Source: Prolixibacteraceae bacterium (GTDB taxonomy: Bacteria; Bacteroidota; Bacteroidia; Bacteroidales; Prolixibacteraceae). From it: 48,824 nt of DNA. The stretch is from positions 1-48,824 of the forward strand of contig JABGRN010000035.1 in NCBI GenBank assembly GCA_018648265.1. The letters run 5' to 3'. The notes under the pieces were generated by a model. The model searched no databases and was not told the origin of the DNA. It worked only from the letters and a program-made list of their open reading frames with translations. Below, piece by piece: positions 18,294 through 27,618 of the stretch. The position numbers and the translations under genes were made by a program. Position 1 is the first letter of the stretch. Every line of letters begins with the position of its first letter.

Positions 18294-19877
18294 CTAGAAA
18301 TTAATTTTTGCGAAACCCGTAATTTCTATCTCTAAACCCTGTCCTGAATAAAAGTCGACAATTTCGCCAGAATTGCTGTCGCGAGTATAAAAATATGCAT
18401 TGGAAATCAGATGTTTGCAGCCTTTTAATGTGCGGATTTGGGCGTTTGTTTTATCTACCCAAATATTTGATTCTGCAGGTATTTCAGTAAATTCAGAACC
18501 CAGAATATGGATTGGTTCATTAAATAGCGAATCTAGAATAATATAATTTTCGTCTGCGAAATAGGCCTGCATATCTAATTCAAATGGGAAATCGTTTTTT
18601 ATTTTTGTTTGAAGTTTTATCAATTCGAGATTATCTTCTAAATTTTCGAGGCTCGATAAGTTAAGCGACGTTGTATCGTCCAAACCAATCTGAGTTAACC
18701 TGAAACTTAATGGGATGTCGGCCTCAACTCTCGATATCATTATGTCTTGTTCTCTAATAAAATTATAAGCGTTTGGGTCGTTTGGGTTAATTTCAAATTG
18801 CCCGTCGATAACCATTTGTTGCGGAAATTTACTTGCGAGTTGATCCAGGTTGCTATTAGGATCGATTTCGAATACTGTTGTTGTAAACTCATTTTCCGAA
18901 CCCAGGGGAGGGGCTTCAACCAAAATGGATTTAGGTACTCCTGTAATTTCTTCAAAAGCACCATCTTTAATAAAACCAATCTGTGTAAATTCAAAACTAA
19001 ATGGAAACCCAAACTGATTAAGAAATAAAAGATTAATTTGTGGTTCTCCCAGATCAAGTTCTATAACTTGTTCTCCCAGTGGGTTTTCACTAAAAAGATC
19101 AATATAAATTGGATCCAGGTCAATCGAAAATCCACCTAATTTTCCGTATGCTGAATTAATGTCGAAATTGAACATTTTAAATGAAATTGTTGGATCGTGA
19201 ATATTATTATCGGTCGATTTACCCATAATATTGTATCCAAGTTGAACCGTAAAAATGCCTTTTGAATTTTCCGATGAATTTATTTTTAGCTTGCCATTTT
19301 CGAGGTTGAAAGTTATTTTATGGTTTTCGGCAGTAGGTACAAAGTCTAAAATACGAATGTTTTCTCCCTCTGAATCACAAAGATTGGGAAGTGTTATCGA
19401 AAATTTCGAATCGTAATTTTCCCATGTTTTAAAGTCAAATTCAATTATTCCTGAATTTAATAAAAGCGAATCAACCTGTTGTTCTTGTAAAATAGAATCG
19501 AGATGTAAATTAAAATAAGTTTCCGGGCTACTTATGGAAACCCCATTTGAAACTCTGGGCAATGTAATACTGTCGTTTAAAAGTAGTTGATCTCCCATTA
19601 AGTCGCTCATTAATTCATCGATTTCGAGAGTGTCAATATTTTGCTTAAAAATAAGGTGCAAAATGCCATCTTCTCCAGGATAAAGAAACATTGAAGAATC
19701 TTCATCAGGCTTAAATACTTCGGAAAGGGTTAAATTACCTTTGGCAATGGGCAATCCAAATTCGGGAGAAATGTTTAGTTGGGCATCTGGTATATCTTTA
19801 AACTCTTTGACACAAGAAAAGATAACCGGTAAAATCAGGCAAAGAATAATAATTTTGATATGTTTCTTTAAATCCAC
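18294..19877 (-). CDS. Large lipoprotein of unknown function paired with DUF5723 protein
   Basis: 527 residues. The signal peptide ends in a lipobox (VIFSC, Cys22), so the mature protein is lipid-anchored. The rest is rich in short beta strands and acidic residues, with no catalytic motif that I recognise. It is the first gene of a two-gene unit with the DUF5723 protein 8 bp downstream, a pairing suggesting a surface or outer-membrane assembly. A TAAATTTG -7 box lies about 30 nt upstream. The name is left general on purpose. Confidence 0.75.
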   Translation of the reverse strand: MDLKKHIKIIILCLILPVIFSCVKEFKDIPDAQLNISPEFGLPIAKGNLTLSEVFKPDEDSSMFLYPGEDGILHLIFKQNIDTLEIDELMSDLMGDQLLLNDSITLPRVSNGVSISSPETYFNLHLDSILQEQQVDSLLLNSGIIEFDFKTWENYDSKFSITLPNLCDSEGENIRILDFVPTAENHKITFNLENGKLKINSSENSKGIFTVQLGYNIMGKSTDNNIHDPTISFKMFNFDINSAYGKLGGFSIDLDPIYIDLFSENPLGEQVIELDLGEPQINLLFLNQFGFPFSFEFTQIGFIKDGAFEEITGVPKSILVEAPPLGSENEFTTTVFEIDPNSNLDQLASKFPQQMVIDGQFEINPNDPNAYNFIREQDIMISRVEADIPLSFRLTQIGLDDTTSLNLSSLENLEDNLELIKLQTKIKNDFPFELDMQAYFADENYIILDSLFNEPIHILGSEFTEIPAESNIWVDKTNAQIRTLKGCKHLISNAYFYTRDSNSGEIVDFYSGQGLEIEITGFAKINF

Positions 19878-19905
19878 TTTTGAGCTTGCATTAACAAGAG
19901 AATCC

Positions 19906-19913
19906 CAAATTTA
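19906..19913 (-). promoter_or_regulatory. -7 box upstream of the lipoprotein/DUF5723 operon
   Basis: The minus strand reads TAAATTTG followed by GG, matching TAnnTTTG, about 29 nt before the ATG at 19877. No TTG is visible at the -33 position, so confidence is modest. Confidence 0.4.
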
Positions 19914-20152
19914 GTTTATTTCTTTATTTGAAGGTAAAAAAGTATGATATATTATGAATTTTAGGATACTGTTTTGATTTTATTTATCTGAATTATTATG
20001 ATGTGTTTTTTTAAATAATTGTGCCGATGTAATCGGGGAAAGCTGATCTAACAAAAATTTCACTAGCAATTCAAAAGGCAATCTAATGCAATATAAATGA
20101 GAAGATGAATGGTAAAATTCAAAGTAGTCACTTAATATCTACATAAAAATTA

Positions 20153-21607
20153 CTACAAAATTCTCCCCGGCTCACGAACTTCTTCACCTTTTACTTTTGT
20201 AAGATTATCGCCCAACTCTTTTCTGGCTTGTTCGGCAATTTTACTTAATTGTTCAACAATCTCAGGATTTTCCGCTGAAACATCGGTGGTTTCCGAAATG
20301 TCATTCTTCAAATTATAAAGTGATATTTTCTCTAATTTAACTTGTGTAGTTGGTCCCGGAAATCCATCCATACCCGGTTCGTTTAATAAATATGAACGGT
20401 AAGAATGTGGAAAATAAAGTTTCCAGTCGCCTTTACGAATTGCGCGTAAACCACCTCCATAATAACACCAGAACTCATCGCGGGTAACAACATCTTCGCC
20501 ATTTAAAATGGGTAAAAAGCTTATGCCATCAATTTTCTTCTCAGGCAAAGCTGCTCCTGTTATTTCTGCAATTGTTGGCAAAACATCAATTGTTGATGCG
20601 ATTCTATCGATTGTTTTTCCGGCTTCAATTTTGCCCGGCCACCACATTACACATGGCTCACGATGACCACCTTCCCAAACCGAACCTTTTCCTTCTCGTA
20701 GCGGAGTTGCCAACCCTGCGTGATTTCCATAGTTCATCCATGGCCCGTTGTCTGACGTAAAAATAACCAGTGTATTTTCATCAATCCCATTATCTTTTAA
20801 TGCTTTTACAATTTCACCAACCGACCAGTCAACTTCCATAACTACATCGCCATATAAACCTTGTTTGCTTTTCCCTTTAAATTTTTCAGAAACTGCAATT
20901 GGCACATGAACCATTGAATGTGGAACATACAAAAAGAATGGATTCTCTTTGTTACGATTGATAAAATCAACAGCACGTTCTGTGTAAAGTGTTGTTAATT
21001 CGCCTTGTTCTTCCAGTGTCCAAACCTCTTTCACTTTTTCGTTTCCCTCCATTAACGGAAGTGGTGGATATTCTCGTTTCCTTGGTTTTGTAACAACTTC
21101 TTTGTCTTTTACCGCAATCCCGTCGTAATCAACCGGCCACATATCGTTTGAATATGGGATTCCAAAATATTCATCGAAACCTTGCTGCAAGGGTAGAAAT
21201 TCTGTGGGACGACCCAAATGCCATTTGCCAAAAATAGCGGTTTTATAACCCAGCGGTTTAAGCATTTCTGCAATTGTTGTTTCGTTGGGATTTAGCCCCT
21301 CTTTTGATTGTGGTCCGTAAGCACCGCGAACACTAACACGGTCGCAATAACAACCTGTCATTAACGAAGCCCGTGAAGCACTGCAAACCCCAGTTGCTGA
21401 GTAGAAATTGGTAAAACGCATTCCCTCGGTTGCCATTTTGTCGAGGTTTGGAGTCTCAAATTCAGTGGCTCCAAAACAGCCTAAATCGGCGTAACCCATG
21501 TCATCGATAAAAATTACAACAACGTTTGGAAGCTTTTTCTCAGTAGTTGTCTGACAAGAAATTGCAAAAAGTAGAACAAAAATGAAAAATAAGTTTTTTA
21601 GTTGCAT
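20153..21607 (-). CDS. Lipoprotein sulfatase (arylsulfatase A-like, S1 family)
   Basis: 484 residues from ATG 21607. The longer frame begins at a TTG (21634) that overlaps a TATCTTTG promoter box, so the ATG is preferred. The signal ends in a lipobox (FAISC, Cys18). Metal ligands are in FIDDMGYAD. The formylglycine motif is CSASR (C75), the cysteine type matured by a formylglycine-generating enzyme or anSME. GKWHLGRP and FTSDNGPWMNYGNHAG are also typical of the alkaline-phosphatase-superfamily core. It removes sulfate from a sulfated carbohydrate outside the cytoplasm; the substrate cannot be read. It follows the DUF1080/HEAT gene in the same orientation, separated by two conserved hairpins. 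Confidence 0.93.
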   Translation of the reverse strand: MQLKNLFFIFVLLFAISCQTTTEKKLPNVVVIFIDDMGYADLGCFGATEFETPNLDKMATEGMRFTNFYSATGVCSASRASLMTGCYCDRVSVRGAYGPQSKEGLNPNETTIAEMLKPLGYKTAIFGKWHLGRPTEFLPLQQGFDEYFGIPYSNDMWPVDYDGIAVKDKEVVTKPRKREYPPLPLMEGNEKVKEVWTLEEQGELTTLYTERAVDFINRNKENPFFLYVPHSMVHVPIAVSEKFKGKSKQGLYGDVVMEVDWSVGEIVKALKDNGIDENTLVIFTSDNGPWMNYGNHAGLATPLREGKGSVWEGGHREPCVMWWPGKIEAGKTIDRIASTIDVLPTIAEITGAALPEKKIDGISFLPILNGEDVVTRDEFWCYYGGGLRAIRKGDWKLYFPHSYRSYLLNEPGMDGFPGPTTQVKLEKISLYNLKNDISETTDVSAENPEIVEQLSKIAEQARKELGDNLTKVKGEEVREPGRIL

Positions 21608-21631
21608 GGTTTTAAATTTTGTGTTGAATTT

Positions 21632-21639
21632 CAAAGATA
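21632..21639 (-). promoter_or_regulatory. -7 box of the sulfatase promoter
   Basis: The minus strand reads TATCTTTG. It overlaps the in-frame TTG at 21634 and lies 24 nt before the ATG at 21607, so it both supports a separate sulfatase promoter and decides the start codon. The -33 region would fall in the arm of the adjacent hairpin at 21650-21694. Confidence 0.5.
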
Positions 21640-21649
21640 GTAGAAAAAA

Positions 21650-21694
21650 AAGGATGCCATCTCTCTATTTTGCATAGAAAAAGATGGCATCCTT
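21650..21694. repeat. Hairpin 1 of a paired structure
   Basis: AAGGATGCCATCT (21650-21662) pairs perfectly over 13 bp with AGATGGCATCCTT (21682-21694) across a 19-nt loop. It is paralogous to the hairpin at 21737-21781. It could act as a bidirectional terminator or a stable RNA processing or REP-like site between the DUF1080 gene and the sulfatase gene. Confidence 0.7.
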
Positions 21695-21699
21695 AAATG

Positions 21700-21721
21700 A
21701 GACTTCGACTTCGCTCAGTCT
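21700..21721. repeat. Short REP-like palindrome
   Basis: AGACT and AGTCT flank TCGACTTCGCTC, a sequence type that recurs between genes in Bacteroidota genomes. It lies between two larger hairpins. Confidence 0.4.
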
Positions 21722-21736
21722 GACTAATGTTAAACA

Positions 21737-21781
21737 AAGGATTCCATCTCAGTTTTTGCAACACATAAAGATGGAATCCTT
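21737..21781. repeat. Hairpin 2 of a paired structure
   Basis: AAGGATTCCATCT pairs perfectly with AGATGGAATCCTT (21769-21781). It differs from hairpin 1 at one base pair, changed on both arms (G-C to T-A), so pairing has been preserved. Confidence 0.7.
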
Positions 21782-21806
21782 AGATGGACCCAGAAAGGGA
21801 CTTCTA

Positions 21807-24800
21807 TTATTTGCTCAAATCTTTAATCCGAAGGTTTCTGAATTTCAGTTCCGAACCGTGTCCCAGAAATCCAATATAACCTTTGTCGCGTTTTAGCCCG
21901 GGATGATTTTTGTGGTCTAAAGTTCCATTTTTGCTGGCTTCGGCAAGGTCGCCATCTAAAATAACTTGTCCGTTTAATGTGACTTTAATTTTAGAACCTT
22001 TCAAAAATACCTCTTGCGAATTCCATTCACCCACCGGATTTAAAAATCCACGTTTGGCTGGGATAATTCCGTAAGCCGAACCGTGGTACTGATAGTCTTC
22101 CAAATTGGCATAAATTGCGGCAGTATTATCCAGAATTTGTAATTCTGTTGCAACGTAAGCGGCATCGCCCACAAGTGGTGCACGTATTCCAAGTCCGTTA
22201 TTTGCACCCGGTGTCAGTTGAAAATCAAAACGAAAAACAAAATCGCTGTACTCTTTTTCAGTGAAAAGATTTCCGTGACCACCCATTTTTGGATTTACAA
22301 TTAATTCACCATTTTTGGCATAATAGTCAGTTTTATTTCCTTGCCAGCCATCTAAATTTTTTCCATTAAACAGTGCCTCAAAACCTGTTGTCTTTTCCTC
22401 TTCGGTCAAACCAATTTCTTTGGTATTAATTTCGCGAACATAAACATTTCTAAAAGCCAATTCATTTCCATGAGCTTGCAATTCAATTGCCCCGGTTTCA
22501 AAAATCGGAATTTCACGATTCCAGTAGTTGTCCATTTTAATATTATCAACAACTAATTCGCCGTTTAAATAAATGGTTACGTTTTCGCCAATCATTGTAA
22601 TTCGGAATGTGTTCCATTCGGCAATTGGATTATCGGCAACTTTTAGAGGGTCGCGAACATTGTCCTTATTGTTGTTATACAAACCGCCGGAACCAACTTG
22701 TGCTCCAACTTCAACGCGCGATGTATCCCAAATCTGAACCTGTGGAGTTCCGCGCAGATAAATTCCACTGTCTCCTTTTTTGGTAATCAGCCAGTCAACA
22801 ATCATTTCAAAATCGGCATAATCTTTTACCGAACACAGATTGTGTCCTTTACCGCTAAAAACAATCATACCATCTTTTACACTCCAATTTTCACTCACCG
22901 AATTGTCGGCCTCCGCTTGTTTTTCTGCCAGCTCATTTTCGCTCATTTTCGCACGCGTTATCGGATTTCCTACCAAACCTTGCCAGCCTTCTAAATTTTT
23001 ACCGTTGAACATAGAAACAAAACCTTCGCCTTTTGGCATCTCATCCAGATACTTATTGATGTTGATTTTATCGTACTGACTATCTTCTCCACCTAATTTC
23101 GATTCAGCACTTTCCAATAAATTTCTAACTAATTTACCTGAAAAACCATTGTTTTCATTGTTGCTCGGTAAAGCAATTCTCATAATGGAAAATGCAGTTG
23201 CTTGTTCCAACTCTTTTTCAGCTAAAAATTGTTCTAAGTAAATAAGTGACAGAAATGTTTTTAGATTTCCGATGGCAGAAATAACACTATTTTTTTCTTC
23301 GGAAGAAGCTGCAAAAGGCATAATTTTACGGTACTGTAACAACTTTTGGTCGTCGGGTAAATCTGCTGAACGAACCATTCTTACAAAGCTCGAAAATGCT
23401 TTTGTTTGAAATTCGCCACTTGTAGTTTTGCAAATTTCGTAAAGTGATTTTGAAGCTGAATAATCTTTCCAACTTGTTAATGCTTCGAAAGCTGCATCTT
23501 TTACTGAACCTGTTGAAGTATTGAAATAGTCGCTTACTGTTTCCAAAGCAACATCCCCTCCAATTTCGGGTAGAATGGTAATAATTTTTTCTTTTTTATT
23601 GCTTGAATTTAAGGCAGCAAACAGTTTCCCATCTTTCTCTTGCTCTGTTTCAACTCCCTGTGCAGCTTCTACAATTGCCATTTGAACTTCGGCAATTTCA
23701 TTTTCGTCTTGAACAGAAAGTAGAAGTTTAATCAATTTGTCTAAATCTTTCTCGGCTGAAACTCTTTTCAAAGCACTAAAAGCTGCTGCTTTTTCAACTG
23801 CGTCATCAGAATTGGTTGCTTCTAAAATCACATTGAAATACTGACTACCTGCTTTGGCTGCAATAATTTCTATAAGTGCTGCTTTTGTTTTGCCTGAAGT
23901 TTTTTCAAGCTGAGCAGCAAGTGGAGCCAAATGATTTTTGTCTAACAATTGATTGAGAACTGTTTTTGTGGCGTCAACATCATTTCCTTTTGCGAGGTGT
24001 GCTATTAGGGTTGATGTTGCTTCTATTCCTTGCAATTTTGCCAATGCAACAACTGCCTCTTCGCGAACAATATTAGATGTTGAGCTCAGGTTCTCCTTTA
24101 CAAAACCGGCAGCTAAATTATCGCCACGATTTCCAAGCATATAAATAATTTCGGCTTTAGTTTCAGGATTTACATTTACGGCTTTTGCTGTCCATGCGCG
24201 AGTGTCAGCAACTCCGCCAATTTTTTCAGCTAAATTTAGTGCCGAATAACGGAATGCCTTGTTACTGTTATCAACAGCATCTAGTAAAAGTGGAGTGACT
24301 TCGTAACCCAAGTATTTTGAATAAATAGTTAAAGCCGACGAGTAATTGTGTAAAAGGTCAGCCGATGTATTTGCCTTGAAAATTGCTTTGCATGCTTTTT
24401 TCATTAATTCAATTTCATTTCGTTCACCCAAACGATTTGTATAATTCAAAAATGCTTCGGCGGCATTTGTTGCTTCGTATTTAAAACCAACCGCAATTGC
24501 CTCTTTTAAAATTGGTTTGTATGAATCTGGAGAACCAATATTTGCCAAAGCAGCTAACACAGCCTTTTTTATGCAGGGTTTGTCCGTGCCCATCAATGCG
24601 GTTAATTGTTTAAGCGACCCGTTGCATTTTAATTCACCCAAAGCACGCACCAAAGTTGCTTTTGTTCTTCCTTCAACAGAAGGTAAAGCAGCCATAAATT
24701 CTTTGGAAACAATTTTCATTTCCAGTGATAAAAGTGTTTGTGTTGCCGGTTCGCAAAGGTCAGCATCGGTTAAATATCCCGAAATTTCGGCAATAGTTTT

Positions 24801-25202
24801 TTTACTGGCAACCAAATTTAATTGGTTCAATAAAAATGTTTTTACTTCAACATCTTTCTGCTCTTTTAAAGCTATCAATAGGTTGTCTTCTGCAAAAGCT
24901 CTGGCCTCGCATTTCCCAAACTGACTGGCGTAGCGACTCAAACTATTTATGGCGAAACGAACTGCAGTGTCGTCACCGTCTCCGGGAGGAGTTAGCATGG
25001 CAGTTAATTTCTGAAATCCTTCCGTCTCCAATTCTATTAATTCGTTCATCGCTTTATCGCGGTGAGCTAAATTCTTGGTTGGCATTTGTGCTAAAACATC
25101 GGCAACTTTTGTGTCTAGCGTTCGATTGTCTTGCGCAAAACTTCCGGTTGAAACGAGTGCTAAAACCAGAATTGCAATTATTTGTGATATATATTTTTTC
25201 AT
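21807..25202 (-). CDS. HEAT-repeat protein with two DUF1080 (3-keto-disaccharide hydrolase) domains
   Basis: 1131 residues with a signal peptide (about 1-23). Residues about 30-720 are Ala/Leu-rich helical repeats of the HEAT/armadillo type. Two DUF1080 (PF06439) domains follow, about 724-922 and 937-1131, each opening with FNGKNL(E/D)GWQG; this beta-sandwich fold includes 3-keto-glucoside hydrolases. The C-terminal domain has PGANNGLGIRAP. The protein should act in the periplasm on 3-keto-glycosides, with the HEAT part as a scaffold. It starts 36 bp after the end of the Tat-exported Gfo/Idh/MocA gene, with which it forms an operon; that enzyme could be the oxidoreductase partner. The domain order is unusually elaborate. 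Hydrolase activity is inferred from the family. Confidence 0.88.
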   Translation of the reverse strand: MKKYISQIIAILVLALVSTGSFAQDNRTLDTKVADVLAQMPTKNLAHRDKAMNELIELETEGFQKLTAMLTPPGDGDDTAVRFAINSLSRYASQFGKCEARAFAEDNLLIALKEQKDVEVKTFLLNQLNLVASKKTIAEISGYLTDADLCEPATQTLLSLEMKIVSKEFMAALPSVEGRTKATLVRALGELKCNGSLKQLTALMGTDKPCIKKAVLAALANIGSPDSYKPILKEAIAVGFKYEATNAAEAFLNYTNRLGERNEIELMKKACKAIFKANTSADLLHNYSSALTIYSKYLGYEVTPLLLDAVDNSNKAFRYSALNLAEKIGGVADTRAWTAKAVNVNPETKAEIIYMLGNRGDNLAAGFVKENLSSTSNIVREEAVVALAKLQGIEATSTLIAHLAKGNDVDATKTVLNQLLDKNHLAPLAAQLEKTSGKTKAALIEIIAAKAGSQYFNVILEATNSDDAVEKAAAFSALKRVSAEKDLDKLIKLLLSVQDENEIAEVQMAIVEAAQGVETEQEKDGKLFAALNSSNKKEKIITILPEIGGDVALETVSDYFNTSTGSVKDAAFEALTSWKDYSASKSLYEICKTTSGEFQTKAFSSFVRMVRSADLPDDQKLLQYRKIMPFAASSEEKNSVISAIGNLKTFLSLIYLEQFLAEKELEQATAFSIMRIALPSNNENNGFSGKLVRNLLESAESKLGGEDSQYDKININKYLDEMPKGEGFVSMFNGKNLEGWQGLVGNPITRAKMSENELAEKQAEADNSVSENWSVKDGMIVFSGKGHNLCSVKDYADFEMIVDWLITKKGDSGIYLRGTPQVQIWDTSRVEVGAQVGSGGLYNNNKDNVRDPLKVADNPIAEWNTFRITMIGENVTIYLNGELVVDNIKMDNYWNREIPIFETGAIELQAHGNELAFRNVYVREINTKEIGLTEEEKTTGFEALFNGKNLDGWQGNKTDYYAKNGELIVNPKMGGHGNLFTEKEYSDFVFRFDFQLTPGANNGLGIRAPLVGDAAYVATELQILDNTAAIYANLEDYQYHGSAYGIIPAKRGFLNPVGEWNSQEVFLKGSKIKVTLNGQVILDGDLAEASKNGTLDHKNHPGLKRDKGYIGFLGHGSELKFRNLRIKDLSK

Positions 25203-25238
25203 CTTTTCAATAATAAATAATCATTCATCAATAATAAA

Positions 25239-26510
25239 TTAAATACTCCACGGTGCTCGCATTGGTTGATTAATCAAGCGGTTTGCACCTTCGTCGTCGA
25301 TAAACTCTAATTTATCCGGGTCGAAGTTTAGTGTGCGCCCCAAACGAACGGCAACAATTCCAAGATTCACCAAAGTAGCAGAACGGAATCCATTCATTTC
25401 GTTCAATGCAAATTTCTTGCGTGTTTTAACCGACTCAGAGAAAATACCAATTTGTGGTTCTGGTTCGGGCAAAGTTTTTATGAAACTCTTCAAGTTTGGA
25501 ATGTCGGATTTAAATCCCTGGTAAATTTTACCATTTGGACCTTCGATGTAAGCCGCGTCTTTATCTTTGTTTTCGCCATCGAGAATAATCTGACAGCCAT
25601 CTGCATATGTGTAGGTTACACGTCTCCACGAGCCAACTGCATCGTAATGTTGTTGAGGTGCATCCACCTCAATTTTTACCGGGCTGGTTTCATCTTTTCC
25701 AAGCATATATTGAACCGGGTCAAGATAATGTTGTCCCATGTCGCCTAATCCACCGCCATCGTAATCCCAATATCCACGGAAATTCGCATGAACACGGTGC
25801 TCGTTATACGGTCTGTAAGGTGCAGGCCCGAGCCACATGTCGTAATTTAAGTTTTCAGGAATTGGTTGAGGTTGTAAGTTGTGTTTTCCACTCCAGAAGA
25901 ATTTCCAGTTATACCCTGTAATTCCGCTAACCGTAACTTTTAATGGCCAGCCAAGAATTCCACTGTCAATAACTTTTTTTAGCGGTTTAACATCAGTACC
26001 CAATCCGTAGAAATTATCTTTAAAACGAAACCAAGTGTTCAAGCGGAACATTCTTCCGTGCGCGTTGACTGCTTCAACTACACGTTTTCCTTCGCCAATT
26101 GTTCGTGTCATTGGTTTTTCGCACCAAATATCTTTTCCGGCTTTTGCAGCTTCAACCGCCATTAATCCGTGCCAGTGCGGTGGCGTGGCAATGTGTACAA
26201 TGTCAACTTCGGGCAGTTGGCAAACTTCGCGGTAGTCGTCGAATTGCTTTACATCGTAATCGATTAGACTTTGTGCTTTTTCAAGGTGCAGTTTATCAAC
26301 ATCGCAAATGGCAACCACGCGGGTTCCTTCGTAAGGAATGTGTCCGCGCCCCATTCCACCAACACCGATAATTGCTTTTGTTAACTGGTCTGATGGTGCA
26401 ATAAAACCATTTCCGCCCAGTACATGGCGAGGAACAATAGTCATTCCTACTCCTGCAGCCAGGGCACTTTTTAAGAATCTTCTTCTTGTAGATTTATTGT
26501 TTGAATCCAT
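25239..26510 (-). CDS. Tat-exported Gfo/Idh/MocA family oxidoreductase (3-keto-sugar module)
   Basis: 423 residues. Tat signal (STRRRFLKSALAAGVGMTI), Rossmann fold (AIIGVGGMGRGHIPYEGTRV), the conserved EKPMTRTIGEG motif and a Gfo/Idh/MocA C-terminal domain with DYDGGGLGDMGQHYLDPVQY. It probably oxidises or processes a glycoside in the periplasm together with the DUF1080 protein encoded 36 bp downstream; such pairs make and cleave 3-keto-glycosides in Bacteroides. It has a well-placed TATTTTTG promoter box, so it is likely the first gene of the module. Confidence 0.9.
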   Translation of the reverse strand: MDSNNKSTRRRFLKSALAAGVGMTIVPRHVLGGNGFIAPSDQLTKAIIGVGGMGRGHIPYEGTRVVAICDVDKLHLEKAQSLIDYDVKQFDDYREVCQLPEVDIVHIATPPHWHGLMAVEAAKAGKDIWCEKPMTRTIGEGKRVVEAVNAHGRMFRLNTWFRFKDNFYGLGTDVKPLKKVIDSGILGWPLKVTVSGITGYNWKFFWSGKHNLQPQPIPENLNYDMWLGPAPYRPYNEHRVHANFRGYWDYDGGGLGDMGQHYLDPVQYMLGKDETSPVKIEVDAPQQHYDAVGSWRRVTYTYADGCQIILDGENKDKDAAYIEGPNGKIYQGFKSDIPNLKSFIKTLPEPEPQIGIFSESVKTRKKFALNEMNGFRSATLVNLGIVAVRLGRTLNFDPDKLEFIDDEGANRLINQPMRAPWSI

Positions 26511-26556
26511 TTTAAATTGGTTATATATTATTTGTTTTTCACTAAAAGAGCAATGT

Positions 26557-26564
26557 CAAAAATA
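26557..26564 (-). promoter_or_regulatory. -7 box of the Gfo/DUF1080 operon promoter
   Basis: The minus strand reads TATTTTTG followed by ACATTG, matching TAnnTTTG, 46 nt upstream of the ATG at 26510. The -33 position is AT-rich without a clear TTG. Confidence 0.45.
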
Positions 26565-26730
26565 CGAAAGTTTTTAAAATTAATTTTAAAGAGTTTAGGT
26601 GCTTTTTAAAAAAATAAGAAACTGTTGAAAATTTCGTTAATGATTTGTTGAAAAATAAGTTCAACCAGTTTTACATCGGTTTAATTCGTTTTCTATCTTT
26701 AAGAAATTCCAAAAAACTAAGCGTTTTATT

Positions 26731-27618
26731 ATGAAGAATATTCCTGTAATCACCGTTTCCGGAAAATCGTTGGCAGAAACTTACGAAACAGCGTTAATTA
26801 ATTTGTATGAAAAAGGAACCCGATTCAAAACACAATACGACAAACCTGGAGATCCGCTAAGTATAGATTGCACAATGAACATGACTATTCAGGAACCGGA
26901 AACTGACCCAATGATTCACATGGCATTTCCGGGAGGAATTGACGATTTGAAGGAATATGTTTTAGAATTGAAAGGTTACAAAGACCACTGGGTGAAAAAT
27001 ATTAATGACGAAAAAGATACCCGCTGGGAATATACTTACCACGGGCGAATTAAAAATTATGGTGTTTGGAAAGATTTGGTTGATGGAGAGTCGGTTGAAG
27101 TTGGCCCATTTAAAGTTGACCAAATTGAAAGTGTAATCAATAAACTTTCTGATCAACCATTTACACGCCAAGCACAAATGATTACCTGGATGCCGAATTT
27201 GGATCTCGATTGTTACGACCCACCTTGTTTGCAATCGTTGTGGTATCGTATTTTAGAAGATGAGGATGGTGTCTACTGGCTAAATTGTAATATTCGTTTT
27301 AGAAGCAACGATGCATGGGGAGCCAGTTTTATGAATATGTTTGGTTTTATTCAATTTAACAAAGAAGTGATTGCTGCCGGAGTTGGCAAGAAAACCGGAA
27401 AGACTGTTAAACTGGGTCGTTTAAACTGGCAAGCCGATTCGTATCATATTTATGGCAAAGATATAAAAGCTGCCAAAGAACGTCTTTTTGATCGGGTTGT
27501 TGACATGCCTTTTGAAGAACGAACTATGCCTTTTAATGATCCTTTTATTCGAGATATGTACGACCAGGCAGAGCCGGTTGTTGTTCAAAAAATTAAGGAT
27601 TTTGATGAGCGACATTAA
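26731..27618 (+). CDS. Divergent thymidylate synthase (ThyA superfamily)
   Basis: 295 residues, cytoplasmic. The C-terminal half has the thymidylate synthase catalytic set: the nucleophile in DPPCLQSLWY (C166), RSND (R191, S192, D194), N202 eight residues after the Asp as in E. coli (D169/N177), and H239/Y241 in SYHIYG. The retained Asn favours dUMP over a dCMP-type substrate. The N-terminal half differs from standard ThyA (it begins NIPVITVSGKSLAETYETAL), resembling archaeal-type or other divergent members. Expected reaction: methylation or hydroxymethylation of a pyrimidine nucleotide with a folate cofactor. It stands alone, divergent from the Gfo/DUF1080 operon. Whether it is the cell's main dTMP source cannot be told here. 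Confidence 0.8.
   Translation: MKNIPVITVSGKSLAETYETALINLYEKGTRFKTQYDKPGDPLSIDCTMNMTIQEPETDPMIHMAFPGGIDDLKEYVLELKGYKDHWVKNINDEKDTRWEYTYHGRIKNYGVWKDLVDGESVEVGPFKVDQIESVINKLSDQPFTRQAQMITWMPNLDLDCYDPPCLQSLWYRILEDEDGVYWLNCNIRFRSNDAWGASFMNMFGFIQFNKEVIAAGVGKKTGKTVKLGRLNWQADSYHIYGKDIKAAKERLFDRVVDMPFEERTMPFNDPFIRDMYDQAEPVVVQKIKDFDERH

Noticed and set aside
21608-21634. TTG start for the sulfatase
   Set aside because: It lies in a TATCTTTG box; the ATG at 21607 gives a proper lipoprotein signal.
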